DNA of 64,000 bases from Vulcanimicrobiota bacterium (GCA_023447635.1 JAEXNA010000085.1:1-64000), one strand, 5' to 3'; positions 53,021 through 62,250 are shown, numbered from the stretch's first letter. Made by a program: numbers and translations. Notes: a model not told the origin generated them from the sequence alone.

Positions 53021-54397
53021 TTGTCTAGCTTTCTTCAAGAGATTCGAGCGACGCTGAAGCTGGGGCTACCGATGGCGGGGGCTCAGCTAAGCCAGTTGGC
53101 TATGACCACCACCGACGTGGCCTACGTGGGACGCCTGCACGAAGGGGCGCTGGCCGCTATGGCGGTGGGTCAGGCCTCGTACAGCTTTTTTCTGGCTTTC
53201 GGGATCGGTCTGATTGCTGCGGTAGGTCCGCTGTCGGCCCAGGCTCACGGCGCCGGACGCGCTCGCGCCGACCGGCCCATGGGGGTCGGGATCTGGTGTG
53301 CCGTGATCTACGGCCTGCTGAGCTGGGCAGCGCTCTACAACATCGACCGACTTTACGCCCTGCTGGGGTACGCGCCGGAGGTCGCCGATCTGGCCACCGT
53401 CTACGTGCGCTCCATCATGCTGGGACTTCCGGGCTTTTTCATCTACCTGGCCGTCAAGAACTACTTCGACAGCACGGGGCGTCCGCGACTGGCTTTCCAG
53501 GTCGCCTTCCTGGCGATCGGGCTGAACGCTCTGGTGGCCTATGGGCTGGTTTTCGGGGCCTGGGGACTGCCGAGCTTTGGAGTCGTGGGGGTGGGGATGA
53601 CCACCTCTGTTGTGAGTTGGTGCATGGCGTTGGCGCTGCTGATTCAGGCGCGAGCATCTTTGCGGGCGGGCGTCTTGCGAACCGACCCGGTCGAGGTGCG
53701 AGAGTTCCTCGCCGTCGGCTTGCCGGTCGCCGGCTCCCTGCTGATGGAGGTGGGGCTGTTTGCGGTGGCGGCCTTGCTGATGGGTAAACTGGGCGCGGAA
53801 GAGGCGGCCGCGCATCTGATCGTGATCACCTGCGCCTCTTCGACCTTCATGGTGCCGCTCGGAATCTCGTTTGCGGGCGCGGCGCGAGTTGGGCAGGCGA
53901 TCGGCGCCGGAGAGTTTCGGCGGGTTCGGCTGGCTGGACTTGCCGCAGTGGCGGTGGGCGCCGGCTGTATGATGCTGAGCGCCATCGTCTTTGCCGCGAT
54001 CCCGGACGCCCTGGTCAGAGTTTTCTGGGACCCCAGCGGCGACGCGGGGAAAGTTCGCCAGATGGCCACCCAACTATTCCTGATCGCCGGTGTCTTCCAG
54101 ATCTTCGACGGTCTCCAGGTCACGGCCAGCGGGGCGCTGCGCGGTATGAAAGATGTGAAAGTTCCGCTCTTGATCGGTTTCCTATCGTACTGGTTGGTGG
54201 GGCTGGGCACGGCGACCTACCTTTCTCTTCATACTCCCTTGCGCCATCTCGGCGTCTGGCTTGGGCTGCTCGCGGGGCTGGCTTGCGCGGGAGTGACCTT
54301 GACCTTGAGGTTCCATCTGCTCAGCGGCCGACTGGCGCGGGACAGCCGTTTGCAACAGATTTCTCAGGTCGAGGCGGTGTCCCCAGGAGAGATCTAG
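53021..54397 (+). CDS. MATE family efflux transporter
   Basis: 458 residues with about 12 membrane segments in two related halves. MATE features: LPMAGAQLSQLAMTTTDVAYVG and ALAAMAVGQA at the N-terminus, and in the second half VPLGISFAGAARVGQAIGAGE. It should export organic cations or other toxic compounds using Na+ or H+. Start TTG 53021 gives a complete first helix; no Shine-Dalgarno is present; ATG 53072 is a later option. Confidence 0.85.
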   Translation: MSSFLQEIRATLKLGLPMAGAQLSQLAMTTTDVAYVGRLHEGALAAMAVGQASYSFFLAFGIGLIAAVGPLSAQAHGAGRARADRPMGVGIWCAVIYGLLSWAALYNIDRLYALLGYAPEVADLATVYVRSIMLGLPGFFIYLAVKNYFDSTGRPRLAFQVAFLAIGLNALVAYGLVFGAWGLPSFGVVGVGMTTSVVSWCMALALLIQARASLRAGVLRTDPVEVREFLAVGLPVAGSLLMEVGLFAVAALLMGKLGAEEAAAHLIVITCASSTFMVPLGISFAGAARVGQAIGAGEFRRVRLAGLAAVAVGAGCMMLSAIVFAAIPDALVRVFWDPSGDAGKVRQMATQLFLIAGVFQIFDGLQVTASGALRGMKDVKVPLLIGFLSYWLVGLGTATYLSLHTPLRHLGVWLGLLAGLACAGVTLTLRFHLLSGRLARDSRLQQISQVEAVSPGEI

Positions 54398-54460
54398 ACA
54401 TCGCTACTGGGAGTGGGATGAAGAAGGATGAACCCAAGTGATCACCAATGAGGATCAATT

Positions 54461-55756
54461 ATGCAGTACTTGCCTTCTTTTCTCTGCCAGCTTATCGACG
54501 CCGTAGCTTATAAGCGCGATCCCGCCGAGTTCGGCGAGGATTGGGAGACCTGGAAGGAAGACTTCGAGACCTATTTCGAGCGGGAAAGCGACTACTCTCT
54601 GTCCGACGAGGACGGGATGGTGGTGCAGAATGTCCCCCATCTGCTCGAGCAACTCGACGGGCTGGTCGGCCGTAGCTTGAAGGGCGAGAACCTGCTGGAA
54701 GAGCTGATCAAGGCCTCGGTAGCGTTCTTCGACGCTCACGACAAGTTTTACAACGAGCGCGAGCGGTTGTACTTCGTGCAGAGCGCGCCGATCGACCGTC
54801 TGCTCAAGGCGTCTATCGCCCACCTGCAGGGCCGGGCCCACATCGACGCCGTCCACCGGCGGGAAGTCGACGCGGCGCTGGCGGTCGACGTGCTCCATTC
54901 GATCTGGCAGATGGCCCGCGCCGACCTTCCCGAGGACTTTAACCGCGGCACCATCGACGGTTTTCAGCGGGCCCAAAAAGGGTTTCATATGTTGGCCGAG
55001 CACCCCGATGCGGTCCCCGGCCCGGTGCTGGAAGAAGCAGTTTTCGAGATCAAGAGCGCGGGAGAACTGCTCGAGCATCTCCCCAATCTGATGCGCCGCT
55101 ATCAAGAGCAGGCGGGCTCGATGATCCCCGTGATCGGAGAGCTGATCACCTCGTTGCGCGCCAAGCCTGACGACGACGAACTGATCACCCTGCTGCGAGA
55201 AGAAGCTGTGCCTGCGCTGCTCGAGATGTGGGATGCTCGTCAGGACGGCTGGATGCTGGAGCCGTCCGAGGCGCCAGGCCTGTTGGAAGATGCCAATCAC
55301 GCGATCGGCCTGCTCTCGGAGCAGCTCGAGACCTATCCGGACAACGAGGACGAGTTCTGGCAGACGGTAGACAACCTCGAAGACCTTTTTCTGCAGTTCC
55401 GCGATCAGACCATGAGCATCGAAGAGCTGCGCGCCTCGCCTTACTGGCCCGAGGCCCAGATGCTGCTGAACCTGCTGCGCGGCGGTGCGCCGCGTTACGC
55501 CGCTTACACCTTCGCCAACGGGGTTAAGGAGGGCGACGCTCCTGAAGTCATCAAGGGGCTGGGTAAGGCGCTGGAAGAGTATCTCAAGGAGCCCGACCCG
55601 GTCATCCTGCTCGAGGCGCTGCAGCTACTCAAACAGGACCAGGAGCTGAACAAGACCACCCGCCCTTGCGGGGCCTGTGGGGTCCGCATCCCGTTGCAGG
55701 CTAAGACTTGTCCCGATTGCAACGCCAAAGTCGAAGAGTTCTCCCTCTCCGGCTAA
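54461..55756 (+). CDS. Helical protein with C-terminal zinc ribbon, unknown
   Basis: 431 residues. Mostly helical and acidic, with no transmembrane region; it ends in a zinc ribbon CGACGVRIPLQAKTCPDC (about residues 405-422). No family I recognise. GAGG lies about 9 nt upstream of the ATG. It starts 63 bp after the MATE gene, on the same strand, and stops 4 bp from the convergent phosphatase gene. It may be a protein-protein scaffold. Confidence 0.6.
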   Translation: MQYLPSFLCQLIDAVAYKRDPAEFGEDWETWKEDFETYFERESDYSLSDEDGMVVQNVPHLLEQLDGLVGRSLKGENLLEELIKASVAFFDAHDKFYNERERLYFVQSAPIDRLLKASIAHLQGRAHIDAVHRREVDAALAVDVLHSIWQMARADLPEDFNRGTIDGFQRAQKGFHMLAEHPDAVPGPVLEEAVFEIKSAGELLEHLPNLMRRYQEQAGSMIPVIGELITSLRAKPDDDELITLLREEAVPALLEMWDARQDGWMLEPSEAPGLLEDANHAIGLLSEQLETYPDNEDEFWQTVDNLEDLFLQFRDQTMSIEELRASPYWPEAQMLLNLLRGGAPRYAAYTFANGVKEGDAPEVIKGLGKALEEYLKEPDPVILLEALQLLKQDQELNKTTRPCGACGVRIPLQAKTCPDCNAKVEEFSLSG

Positions 55757-55760
55757 ACGG

Positions 55761-57416
55761 CTAGGGCGTCGGGACCGACCAGGGCAGGGGGTCCGCGTCA
55801 CAGCCGCCGGGCGGGGTTAGCCCCAGAGTCAGGCAGATGGTGCTGACCAGTTGACGGGGCGAGCAGGTTCGCCCGTCGACGCCGCGCTGCGACCAGCCGT
55901 ACATCAAAAGCGGAACGTGCGAGTCGTCGTTCCAGGGGGTGCCGTGGTTGGTGCCTCCGGGCTTTTGGAATCCCAACTGGTAGTTCGGCCTCCAAACCAT
56001 CGAGAGGTCGCCGGTGCGACCGGGAAACAGGCTGCGGGCGGCTTTGTCTTCCCAGGAGGTGCCGCGATGTTCTCCCCTGGCCAGAAGCTCGCTGTCGAGC
56101 ACCGTCAGCATCCCCTCCGTGGCCAGAATCTCTTCCTTCAGAGCGGCCAGCATAGCGGGTTTGTCCGCCTCTTTGCCAGGCGCTGTCGTGACGAAGATAT
56201 AGGGGTCGGTGATGTCGAGTTTGTAGCCTGACCATTGTTTCGCCAGACGCGCTTCGAGTCGAGCCCGAAACGGCGTGGAAGGAACCTGAGCGGCGTTGGT
56301 ACGTAGCTCTTGGAGCCGGGTGGCCAGTGGGGTGATGCCGTGGTCGGCGGTCAGGACCACCAGGCAGTTGCTCAAGCCGACCTTCTTTTCCAGTCCACTG
56401 AGCAGTTTGGCGATCTCGCGGTCGATCTGAAGCAGGGTCTCCAGCGCCTCGGGAGAGTCGGGTCCAAAAGAGTGTCCGACGCGGTCGAGGGTGGCTACGC
56501 CCACGTACAGCAGGTCGGTGGGGCCCTCTTTGCCGAGTTCGTAGAAGTCGACCGACTGCAAAGCTAGATCGACGGTCGAACTCAGACCCCACGGAGTGTG
56601 AGTCCAGGCCACGTAAAAGTCTTCGCTGGGGCCTTCGGGGTGCCCGCCGTCAATCTTGTGAGGAAACGCTTCGCCCAGCCCCGCGTAGTAGGCAGCGACG
56701 CCCTCCGAGCCTGTCGAAATCGAAGCAGGGATGGGAGTGGGAAGCAGTTCGGGAGTCCACTCTTTGGCAAAGTCCTGATCGGGGTGATGGGCCCTGTTCC
56801 ACTCTTCGACGAAAGGCGGGAGGCTGCCGTCGGGAGCGTAGTGACGGCTGGTCACCCAGTTCCCGCTCTCTTCATCGAACCACAGGGAAGCATCGGCCGA
56901 GGTGCCGCCGAGCAGGACGGCCGTGCGGTCTTTCAAGGCGACGGCCACCACCTTGGACTGCCCCCCCGTGGCCTCTTTCAAGGTGTCGCCCAGGGTTGGA
57001 GCCGTCAGATCGCGAGGCGAGTAGCCGGGGCTACCCTTCTTGCCTCCGACCAGAGGAGAGTCGGGATCCCAGCCTGCGTCACTGAGCTTTCCGTCGCCCA
57101 GTCGCTTCCAGCGGTTTCCGACAACGCCGTGAACCGAAGGGAGCGCCCCGGTCGAAATCGCCGAGTGGCCTACGGCCGTGTGGGTAGGGAAGTGGTCGTG
57201 GAAAGCTCTCTGATGCTCGATGCCAAACTGAGAAAGTCGGCGCAGGCCTCCCTGTTCCGGGCCCAGGTACAACGAGCGGTAGCGTTCTAGCTGGTCCTGT
57301 CGCATCTGGTCGACAACCACAACCACGACCAACTTCTTGTCGGTCTTACCGGGAGCGGCGGGCAGGGCCTGGCACGATAAGGTGAGCAGGCAGAGAAACG
57401 GGATCATTCGGCGCAT
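55761..57416 (-). CDS. PafA-like alkaline phosphatase superfamily lipoprotein
   Basis: 551 residues from ATG 57416 (AAGG 6 nt upstream). The signal ends LLTLSC, a lipobox. The superfamily metal set is visible: VVDQMRQD, the Thr nucleophile in FPTHTAVGHSAISTG, DRVGHSFG, VLTADHG and NHGTPWNDDSHVP. The Thr rather than Ser nucleophile and the HTAVGHSAISTG sequence are PafA-like. It should hydrolyse phosphomonoesters outside the cytoplasm. Confidence 0.9.
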   Translation of the reverse strand: MRRMIPFLCLLTLSCQALPAAPGKTDKKLVVVVVVDQMRQDQLERYRSLYLGPEQGGLRRLSQFGIEHQRAFHDHFPTHTAVGHSAISTGALPSVHGVVGNRWKRLGDGKLSDAGWDPDSPLVGGKKGSPGYSPRDLTAPTLGDTLKEATGGQSKVVAVALKDRTAVLLGGTSADASLWFDEESGNWVTSRHYAPDGSLPPFVEEWNRAHHPDQDFAKEWTPELLPTPIPASISTGSEGVAAYYAGLGEAFPHKIDGGHPEGPSEDFYVAWTHTPWGLSSTVDLALQSVDFYELGKEGPTDLLYVGVATLDRVGHSFGPDSPEALETLLQIDREIAKLLSGLEKKVGLSNCLVVLTADHGITPLATRLQELRTNAAQVPSTPFRARLEARLAKQWSGYKLDITDPYIFVTTAPGKEADKPAMLAALKEEILATEGMLTVLDSELLARGEHRGTSWEDKAARSLFPGRTGDLSMVWRPNYQLGFQKPGGTNHGTPWNDDSHVPLLMYGWSQRGVDGRTCSPRQLVSTICLTLGLTPPGGCDADPLPWSVPTP

Positions 57417-57505
57417 CATCGTCCTTGGGGTTGCCGTGAGGAGGGGAGGATCCCTGCCTGCAGCCCTGATCAGGGGGAGGTAAGGCGCCAGGGGAGGAAG
57501 CCGGA

Positions 57506-58888
57506 TTGGTGAGGGAGAGTGTGTCGTGGGCCGAACGGTTGGTGGCGCGTCCTGGTTTTGACCTGGCCGTGTTGGGGCTGATCATCGTGTCGGTGGTCCT
57601 GCTCTGCTTAGAGATCGCCCACCCGATCGGCGACCCGACGCACGAGAAGCTAGCCTTCGTCAGCAACATCATTACCGCCATCTTTGTGCTCGAACTGGGG
57701 ATTCGCTACCAGGCCAGTCGACGCAAGCGTCGTTTTCTGAGGGAGTACTGGATCGACATCCTGGCCGTGCTTCCGTTGTTCCGCGCCTTGCGTTTTCTGA
57801 GGCTTTTGCGCCTCTTGCGGCTGTTCCGAGCGGTTAACCTGGTGACTCGGCAGACCCGGCTGTTCGAATGGCTGTTTCGCAAGCGCGTCACAGAGTATCT
57901 GTTTATCGTGCTCCTGCTGCTGTTCGCGACGCTTTTCGGAACGCTGGGATTGGCCCATTTCCATGTAGCGGGTGGGGCCGGCTGGGGTTTGTTGGAGCGC
58001 TCGTTCTGGGAGACCCTGTTTACCCTGGTGGCCGGCGAGCCGATCACCGAATTTCCCGGGACTCTGGGCGGGAGGGTGGTCATTCTCCTGGTTCAGCTCA
58101 GCGGGCTGACGTTCTTTGCGCTGCTGACCGGTACGGTGTCGGCGGTCATGATTGAAAAAGTGAGAGAGGGTACCGTGTTTCAGCAGATTTTGCTCGAGGA
58201 TCTCGAGAACCATATCTTGATATGTGGCTTCAATGCCGGCGTCGAGACGGTCGTTGGCGAGTTGCAGAACCACCCCGACTTTCGCGACCGCGAGATCGTG
58301 GTGATCAGCGAGCGGGAAGAGCTTCCCCAACTCGATGTGCCGTTCCCTAGCCGAGTGCGCTCGGTCAAAGAAGATTTCACCAGGGTCGAAGTGCTGAAGA
58401 AGTGCAACGTCGAGCGCTGCGCCGTGGCCGTGATCGTATCCGAGATAACCCATAACCGGTCGCGCCAGGACGCGGATGCTCGAACCGTTCTGGCCGCCCT
58501 GACCATCGAAAAGCTCAAGCCGGGAGTTCATACCTGCGCCGAGCTTTCTAACGCTCAGAGCGAACCGCACCTTCGTATGGGCGGGGTCAACGAAGTGATC
58601 GTGACCCGCAATATCGCCGGTCATCTTCTAGCCCAGGCCGCCATGTATTCGGCCAACGTCCATTTACTGCAGGAGTTGCTCAAGCCGACTTCCGGTAATA
58701 CCTTACAGCCGATGGAGGTCCCTTCGGAGTTGGTAGGCACGGGGTTCTCGACCGCGTTGGCCACCATGCACTCGGAGCACGGGATCATTTTGATGGCGGT
58801 CGAGAAAAGCAGCGGTGAGGTTCTGCTGAACCCCAGGGAGTACACCCTGGCCGAAGGCGATCGCCTGATCTGCGTGGCGGCCGGTTAG
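57506..58888 (+). CDS. 6-TM voltage-sensor-like ion channel with RCK (TrkA-N) domain, atypical pore
   Basis: 460 residues from TTG 57506 (GGAGG 8 nt upstream). Membrane segments S1-S6: the S4-like helix (92-108) is FRALRFLRLLRLLRLFR, Arg every third residue. The pore region is FWETLFTLVAGEPITEFPG (168-185), where K+ channels have TVGYG; here it is TLVAGEP. A cytoplasmic RCK domain follows (ILICGFNAGVETVVGEL from about 237) with a second part. The pore sequence does not match K+ or bacterial Na+ channels, so ion selectivity is unknown. Confidence 0.85.
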   Translation: MVRESVSWAERLVARPGFDLAVLGLIIVSVVLLCLEIAHPIGDPTHEKLAFVSNIITAIFVLELGIRYQASRRKRRFLREYWIDILAVLPLFRALRFLRLLRLLRLFRAVNLVTRQTRLFEWLFRKRVTEYLFIVLLLLFATLFGTLGLAHFHVAGGAGWGLLERSFWETLFTLVAGEPITEFPGTLGGRVVILLVQLSGLTFFALLTGTVSAVMIEKVREGTVFQQILLEDLENHILICGFNAGVETVVGELQNHPDFRDREIVVISEREELPQLDVPFPSRVRSVKEDFTRVEVLKKCNVERCAVAVIVSEITHNRSRQDADARTVLAALTIEKLKPGVHTCAELSNAQSEPHLRMGGVNEVIVTRNIAGHLLAQAAMYSANVHLLQELLKPTSGNTLQPMEVPSELVGTGFSTALATMHSEHGIILMAVEKSSGEVLLNPREYTLAEGDRLICVAAG

Positions 58889-59223
58889 CCGGCTAGCGGG
58901 GTCTCCGGTTGGTGGACGAGTTCTAGCAGTTCCGGTTTCCCGGTCAGACCTTCGTGGCGGGCCACCAGAACACCGGATCGAAATAGGCAAAGCGAGGGGT
59001 TCCGGGTCACCGAGTAGGTGCGAGCCAGGTCGGGTTCATCTTCGACGTTGACCTTACCGAGCGCGACGCTGTCCCCCCATTCGGGCGCCAGTTCCAGCAA
59101 GAGGCGCTCGAGCTTTTTGCACGGGGCGCACCAGTCGGTGCCGAAGTGAACCAGAAGAGGGGCCGCCGTGCTGCTCACGGCTTCCTGGAAGGTGAGAGAG
59201 GTGAACTCTCGGAGTCTAGGCAT
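58885..59223 (-). CDS. Thioredoxin-like protein
   Basis: 112 residues. WCAPCKKLE holds the CxxC, and the cis-Pro is in TRNPSLCLF. Soluble thiol-disulphide exchange is expected; CAPC differs from the CGPC of thioredoxin 1. It overlaps the channel gene by 4 bp, convergently. Confidence 0.85.
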   Translation of the reverse strand: MPRLREFTSLTFQEAVSSTAAPLLVHFGTDWCAPCKKLERLLLELAPEWGDSVALGKVNVEDEPDLARTYSVTRNPSLCLFRSGVLVARHEGLTGKPELLELVHQPETPLAG

Positions 59224-59293
59224 GTCGACTTGTCTTCCCCCTCCGCTCGGGAATCCTTTCCGATTGGATAAGAAAGCCGTGCCGGCGACGTTA

Positions 59294-59764
59294 CTAGTCG
59301 ATCCAGAGGTTGCCGAGAAAGACGGTGTCTTGCTCGCGATAAGAGAGCCCGGTAGCGCCCATTTGCGCCAGCGTGGGCCCGATGGGAGGATGGAAGGTCA
59401 GGTCGGCCACCTGCGAGATCGGAATCCAGGCTACGTCGGTGATCCGCTCTTCTTTCAGGAGAGCGGTCGGAGCGCAGCCCAGGCGTCGGGCGCTGAACAC
59501 CAGGTGTAACAGATGGCGTGCGCCGTCAGGCGCCACCGTCTCGCTGGCCAGCAGAAGGTGACCGATTTCGGCCTCCACGCCGGTCTCTTCGAGCAGTTCC
59601 CGACGAGCCGCCTCTTTGACGCCCTCGCCCCACTCGAGGCCGCCTCCCGGCAGCAGCCAGTACTTGTGGTCGCCTTTGGAGTGTTCGACCAGAAGGAGGC
59701 GGTCGTCTTCACACAGGGCCACGGCCACACGGATGCGGGGCCGGCTTCGGGATTGCGCTGTCAT
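59294..59764 (-). CDS. Nudix hydrolase
   Basis: 156 residues. The Nudix box runs GGGLEWGEGVKEAARRELLEETG in the source frame (here cited as GGGLEWGE and RRELLEETG), with LLLVEHSK at the N-terminus. It hydrolyses a nucleoside diphosphate linked to some group X; the substrate is unknown. Separate from the Nudix-lactamase fusion at 21813. Confidence 0.9.
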   Translation of the reverse strand: MTAQSRSRPRIRVAVALCEDDRLLLVEHSKGDHKYWLLPGGGLEWGEGVKEAARRELLEETGVEAEIGHLLLASETVAPDGARHLLHLVFSARRLGCAPTALLKEERITDVAWIPISQVADLTFHPPIGPTLAQMGATGLSYREQDTVFLGNLWID

Positions 59765-59917
59765 GGCCCGCCTTCTTCCCCAAGCGTCTAGCGCTCCCTG
59801 CCCGGGGATGGGGAGTAGGGAGAGGGATAAGCGAGTTCTATCCGAGAGTGGCTCCGAAGGTCTTCGTAGCTGGACTACCTTGAACGAATACAGTCATGAG
59901 CAAGGAGGCAATTCAAT

Positions 59918-60172
59918 ATGCTCACTATGGAGAAGACCGAACTGACGACCTGGATGGAAAAGGCGTTCCGCGGCGATCTGCCGGAAGAGGTCGAGATGTT
60001 GCTGCGGCAACGAGAAACCGATTTTAACATCCTGACCGAGATGATGACCCAGTGGCCGGCTTCGATCAAGGAGCCGATGGACCACCTGGTCCGGCTGCAG
60101 CAGGCCGACACCCAGTTGATGTACGCCGTCATCGAGAAACTCTTCACTCGCCATCTCGAGTCCCATCCCTAG
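59918..60172 (+). CDS. Small acidic helical protein, unknown
   Basis: 84 residues with AGGAGG 9 nt before the ATG. Amphipathic helices (LTTWMEKAFRGDLPEEVEML) and two aromatic residues, no signal. No family known. Its terminator is shared with the convergent rplL. Confidence 0.65.
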   Translation: MLTMEKTELTTWMEKAFRGDLPEEVEMLLRQRETDFNILTEMMTQWPASIKEPMDHLVRLQQADTQLMYAVIEKLFTRHLESHP

Positions 60173-60210
60173 ACCTAGAGTTCCCGGAGAGCCGAGAGTC
60201 CAGAAGCAGA

Positions 60211-60238
60211 AAAAGGCGCCCCAGAGGGGGCGCCTTTT
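60211..60238. terminator. Bidirectional terminator between the small gene and rplL
   Basis: AAAAGGCGCCCC (60211-60222) pairs with GGGGCGCCTTTT (60227-60238) around AGAG; T-tracts on both strands. Confidence 0.9.
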
Positions 60239-60257
60239 CCAAGAGCGGAAGCTCAGG

Positions 60258-60641
60258 CTACTTGATGGTGACCTGGGCGCCGACTTCTTCGAACTGAGCC
60301 TTGATCTTCGCAGCTTCGTCCTTGGAGACGGCTTCTTTGAGGATCGAGGGAGCTCCATCGACCAGGTCCTTGGCTTCTTTCAGGCCCAGGTTGGTGACGG
60401 CGCGGACGACTTTGATCACGGGGATCTTGTTTCCGCCAGCGTTGGTGAGCTCGACGTTGAACTCGGTCTTCTCTTCTTCAGCGGCGGCAGCGCCACCACC
60501 AGCAGCCGGGGCGGCCACGGCCACGGGAGCGGCAGCGGACACACCGAGTTTCTCCTCGAGCTCCTTGACGATGTCGGCAGCTTCGAGCAGGGTCAGATTG
60601 CAGATAGCCTCGATGAGGTCAGCTTTCTCGACTTTAGCCAT
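60258..60641 (-). CDS. rplL: Ribosomal protein bL12 (L7/L12)
   Basis: 127 residues. N-terminal helices for dimer formation, an Ala-rich hinge (AAAPVAVAAPAAGGGAAA) and a globular C-terminal domain ending EVGAQVTIK. It is the ribosomal stalk that binds elongation factors. It ends at a terminator; rpoB does not follow, unlike in most bacteria. Confidence 0.96.
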   Translation of the reverse strand: MAKVEKADLIEAICNLTLLEAADIVKELEEKLGVSAAAPVAVAAPAAGGGAAAAEEEKTEFNVELTNAGGNKIPVIKVVRAVTNLGLKEAKDLVDGAPSILKEAVSKDEAAKIKAQFEEVGAQVTIK

Positions 60642-60659
60642 GATTGTTTCTCCTTGAGA

Positions 60660-61238
60660 TTACTCGGCTGCCGCGGGGGCGGCGCCTTCTTCTTGTTTCA
60701 CGCGCCAAGCTTCGAGAAGCTGGACGACTTGTCGACTGTTGCCGTTCATCGCACCCATGATGTTGCGGTGCGAGGAGAGCATCAGTCCCAGAATCTGCTG
60801 TTGCAGTTGCGGCAGTGTCGGCAGATCGGCGAGGGCCTTGAGATCCTTCGGATCCAGAACCTTACCGTTCATGTAACCGGCGTGCGGCTTAGGAACGCCC
60901 TTGGCCTTCAATTCGTTGGCATAATCAAGGACGGTCTTAGCGACCGCGGCCGGGTCATCGTAACCGAAAGCAATGGCCATGGGGCCTTTGAGATGACTGT
61001 CCAGACCCTCGTAGCCGAGTTCCTTGGCGGCCTTGGCTACCAGGGTGTTTTTGACGACGCGGTATTCGCCGCCAACGGCACGCAGCTTCTTGCGAAGTGC
61101 GGAGATCTCTTTCACGGTCATTCCCGACCCGTCGCCACGGTAATCGGTTAGGATCGCGACACTCGAGCGCTCCAGGCGATCCCTGAGTTGATTCAGGAAT
61201 TCGCCCTTGCGCTCCATCTGTTCGGCATGAGTTTTCAT
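60660..61238 (-). CDS. rplJ: Ribosomal protein uL10
   Basis: 192 residues with GGAGG 6 nt before the start. YRGDGSGMTVKEISALRKKL and NTLVAKAAKELG match L10. It anchors L7/L12 at the stalk base. It has a long leader and its own promoter. Confidence 0.95.
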   Translation of the reverse strand: MKTHAEQMERKGEFLNQLRDRLERSSVAILTDYRGDGSGMTVKEISALRKKLRAVGGEYRVVKNTLVAKAAKELGYEGLDSHLKGPMAIAFGYDDPAAVAKTVLDYANELKAKGVPKPHAGYMNGKVLDPKDLKALADLPTLPQLQQQILGLMLSSHRNIMGAMNGNSRQVVQLLEAWRVKQEEGAAPAAAE

Positions 61239-61490
61239 CGCGTTCCTCCGTTAAAATTTTGGAGAACTTGCTCCTTTTTGGGGAGCCCGCCAGAAACGAA
61301 GTGGGCCCGTCCACCATAGACGGGCCCGCTTGCACTCCCTTTGTGGGGGAGAACATCTCCAGAGGACCTCGGCGGGAGATTAAGGAGCCTGAGCTCCACC
61401 CGCTGTCTACGGTGTTTGGCTTGTGTGACGAGTCGCGACCTGCCGGTCGTGACTCCGAAAAACCCGTGAGGGCCCTCCAGAGGAATCTAG
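61239..61490 (-). promoter_or_regulatory. rplJL leader with strong hairpin (L10 leader)
   Basis: About 250 nt between the predicted start and rplJ. A 13-bp stem pairs 61299-61311 with 61319-61331 (core GGGCCCGTC/GACGGGCCC, 7-nt loop), and smaller CTCC/GGAG pairings lie nearer the gene. In bacteria L10-L12 represses its own mRNA by binding such a leader, so autoregulation is likely. Confidence 0.6.
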
Positions 61491-61497
61491 CGGTCGG

Positions 61498-61527
61498 ATT
61501 ATAGACAGCCAGGCGACCCGGTGTCAA
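61498..61527 (-). promoter_or_regulatory. Sigma70 promoter of rplJ-rplL with consensus boxes
   Basis: On the minus strand TTGACA (61522-61527), 18-bp spacer, TATAAT (61498-61503). Both boxes match the consensus fully. It begins 18 nt past the scpB stop, so rplJL is transcribed strongly and independently. Confidence 0.85.
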
Positions 61528-61545
61528 CCGGGTCTCCGAATTTTT

Positions 61546-62250
61546 CTAAAACTCCAGCTCTTCGAGGCTGGTTTTGGGGTTGTCTCCCCGGATTTTGCTC
61601 AGCAAACGGGCCAGGCCCGTAGACGGTCCGCTGATGTCTTCGGCCAGCGCCTGCATCTCGCGAGAGCGGATCGGCTTCTCTTCTTCCATCGACTCTTCCA
61701 GCGAGAACGAGGGCACGTCGCCGTCGGCTTCGTCCCAGGCAAGCTCGGGAAGTTGGCCGACGTCGGACAGTCCGAAATGCTCCAGGAAAAGCTCGGTGGT
61801 CGAGAACTCGAAGGGGCGGCCGGGAAGCTCGGAGCGTCCCGACTGGGCCACGAGCTCGAGGTCGACGAGTTGGGCCAGGGTGCGGTCCGAGTTGATGCCT
61901 CGGGCGTCCTCGAGCTGGGCACGAGTCACCGGCTGCTTGTAGGCCACGATGGCCAGCACTTCCATCTGAGCCCGGGATAGGCGTTTTTTGTTCTGCACCT
62001 GCAAGATCCGCTCGATGTACGGCGCCACGTCGCTACGAGTCATAATCTGGTAGGCTCCGGCCACTTTGCGCACTTCCAGGGCGCGGTCGCGCAACTGGCG
62101 GCGAAGGCGGTCGATGAACCGCTCGGTATCGTCGGTGTCCCAGCCGCCGGCTTCGGCGATCTCTTCGAGGTGAAGCGCTCCTGGGGCTGCAAACAGCATG
62201 GCTTCGATGGCCTTTTCCGGGGCGATTTCGTCTTTGCTTCTGCCAAACAT
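61546..62250 (-). CDS. scpB: Segregation and condensation protein B
   Basis: 234 residues. Winged-helix pair with IEAMLFAAPGALHLEEIAEA at the start and LAIVAYKQPVTRAQLEDARGI, the ScpB motif. The C-terminal 75 residues are acidic and less conserved. It works with ScpA and SMC in chromosome folding. It starts 12 bp after scpA. Confidence 0.93.
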   Translation of the reverse strand: MFGRSKDEIAPEKAIEAMLFAAPGALHLEEIAEAGGWDTDDTERFIDRLRRQLRDRALEVRKVAGAYQIMTRSDVAPYIERILQVQNKKRLSRAQMEVLAIVAYKQPVTRAQLEDARGINSDRTLAQLVDLELVAQSGRSELPGRPFEFSTTELFLEHFGLSDVGQLPELAWDEADGDVPSFSLEESMEEEKPIRSREMQALAEDISGPSTGLARLLSKIRGDNPKTSLEELEF

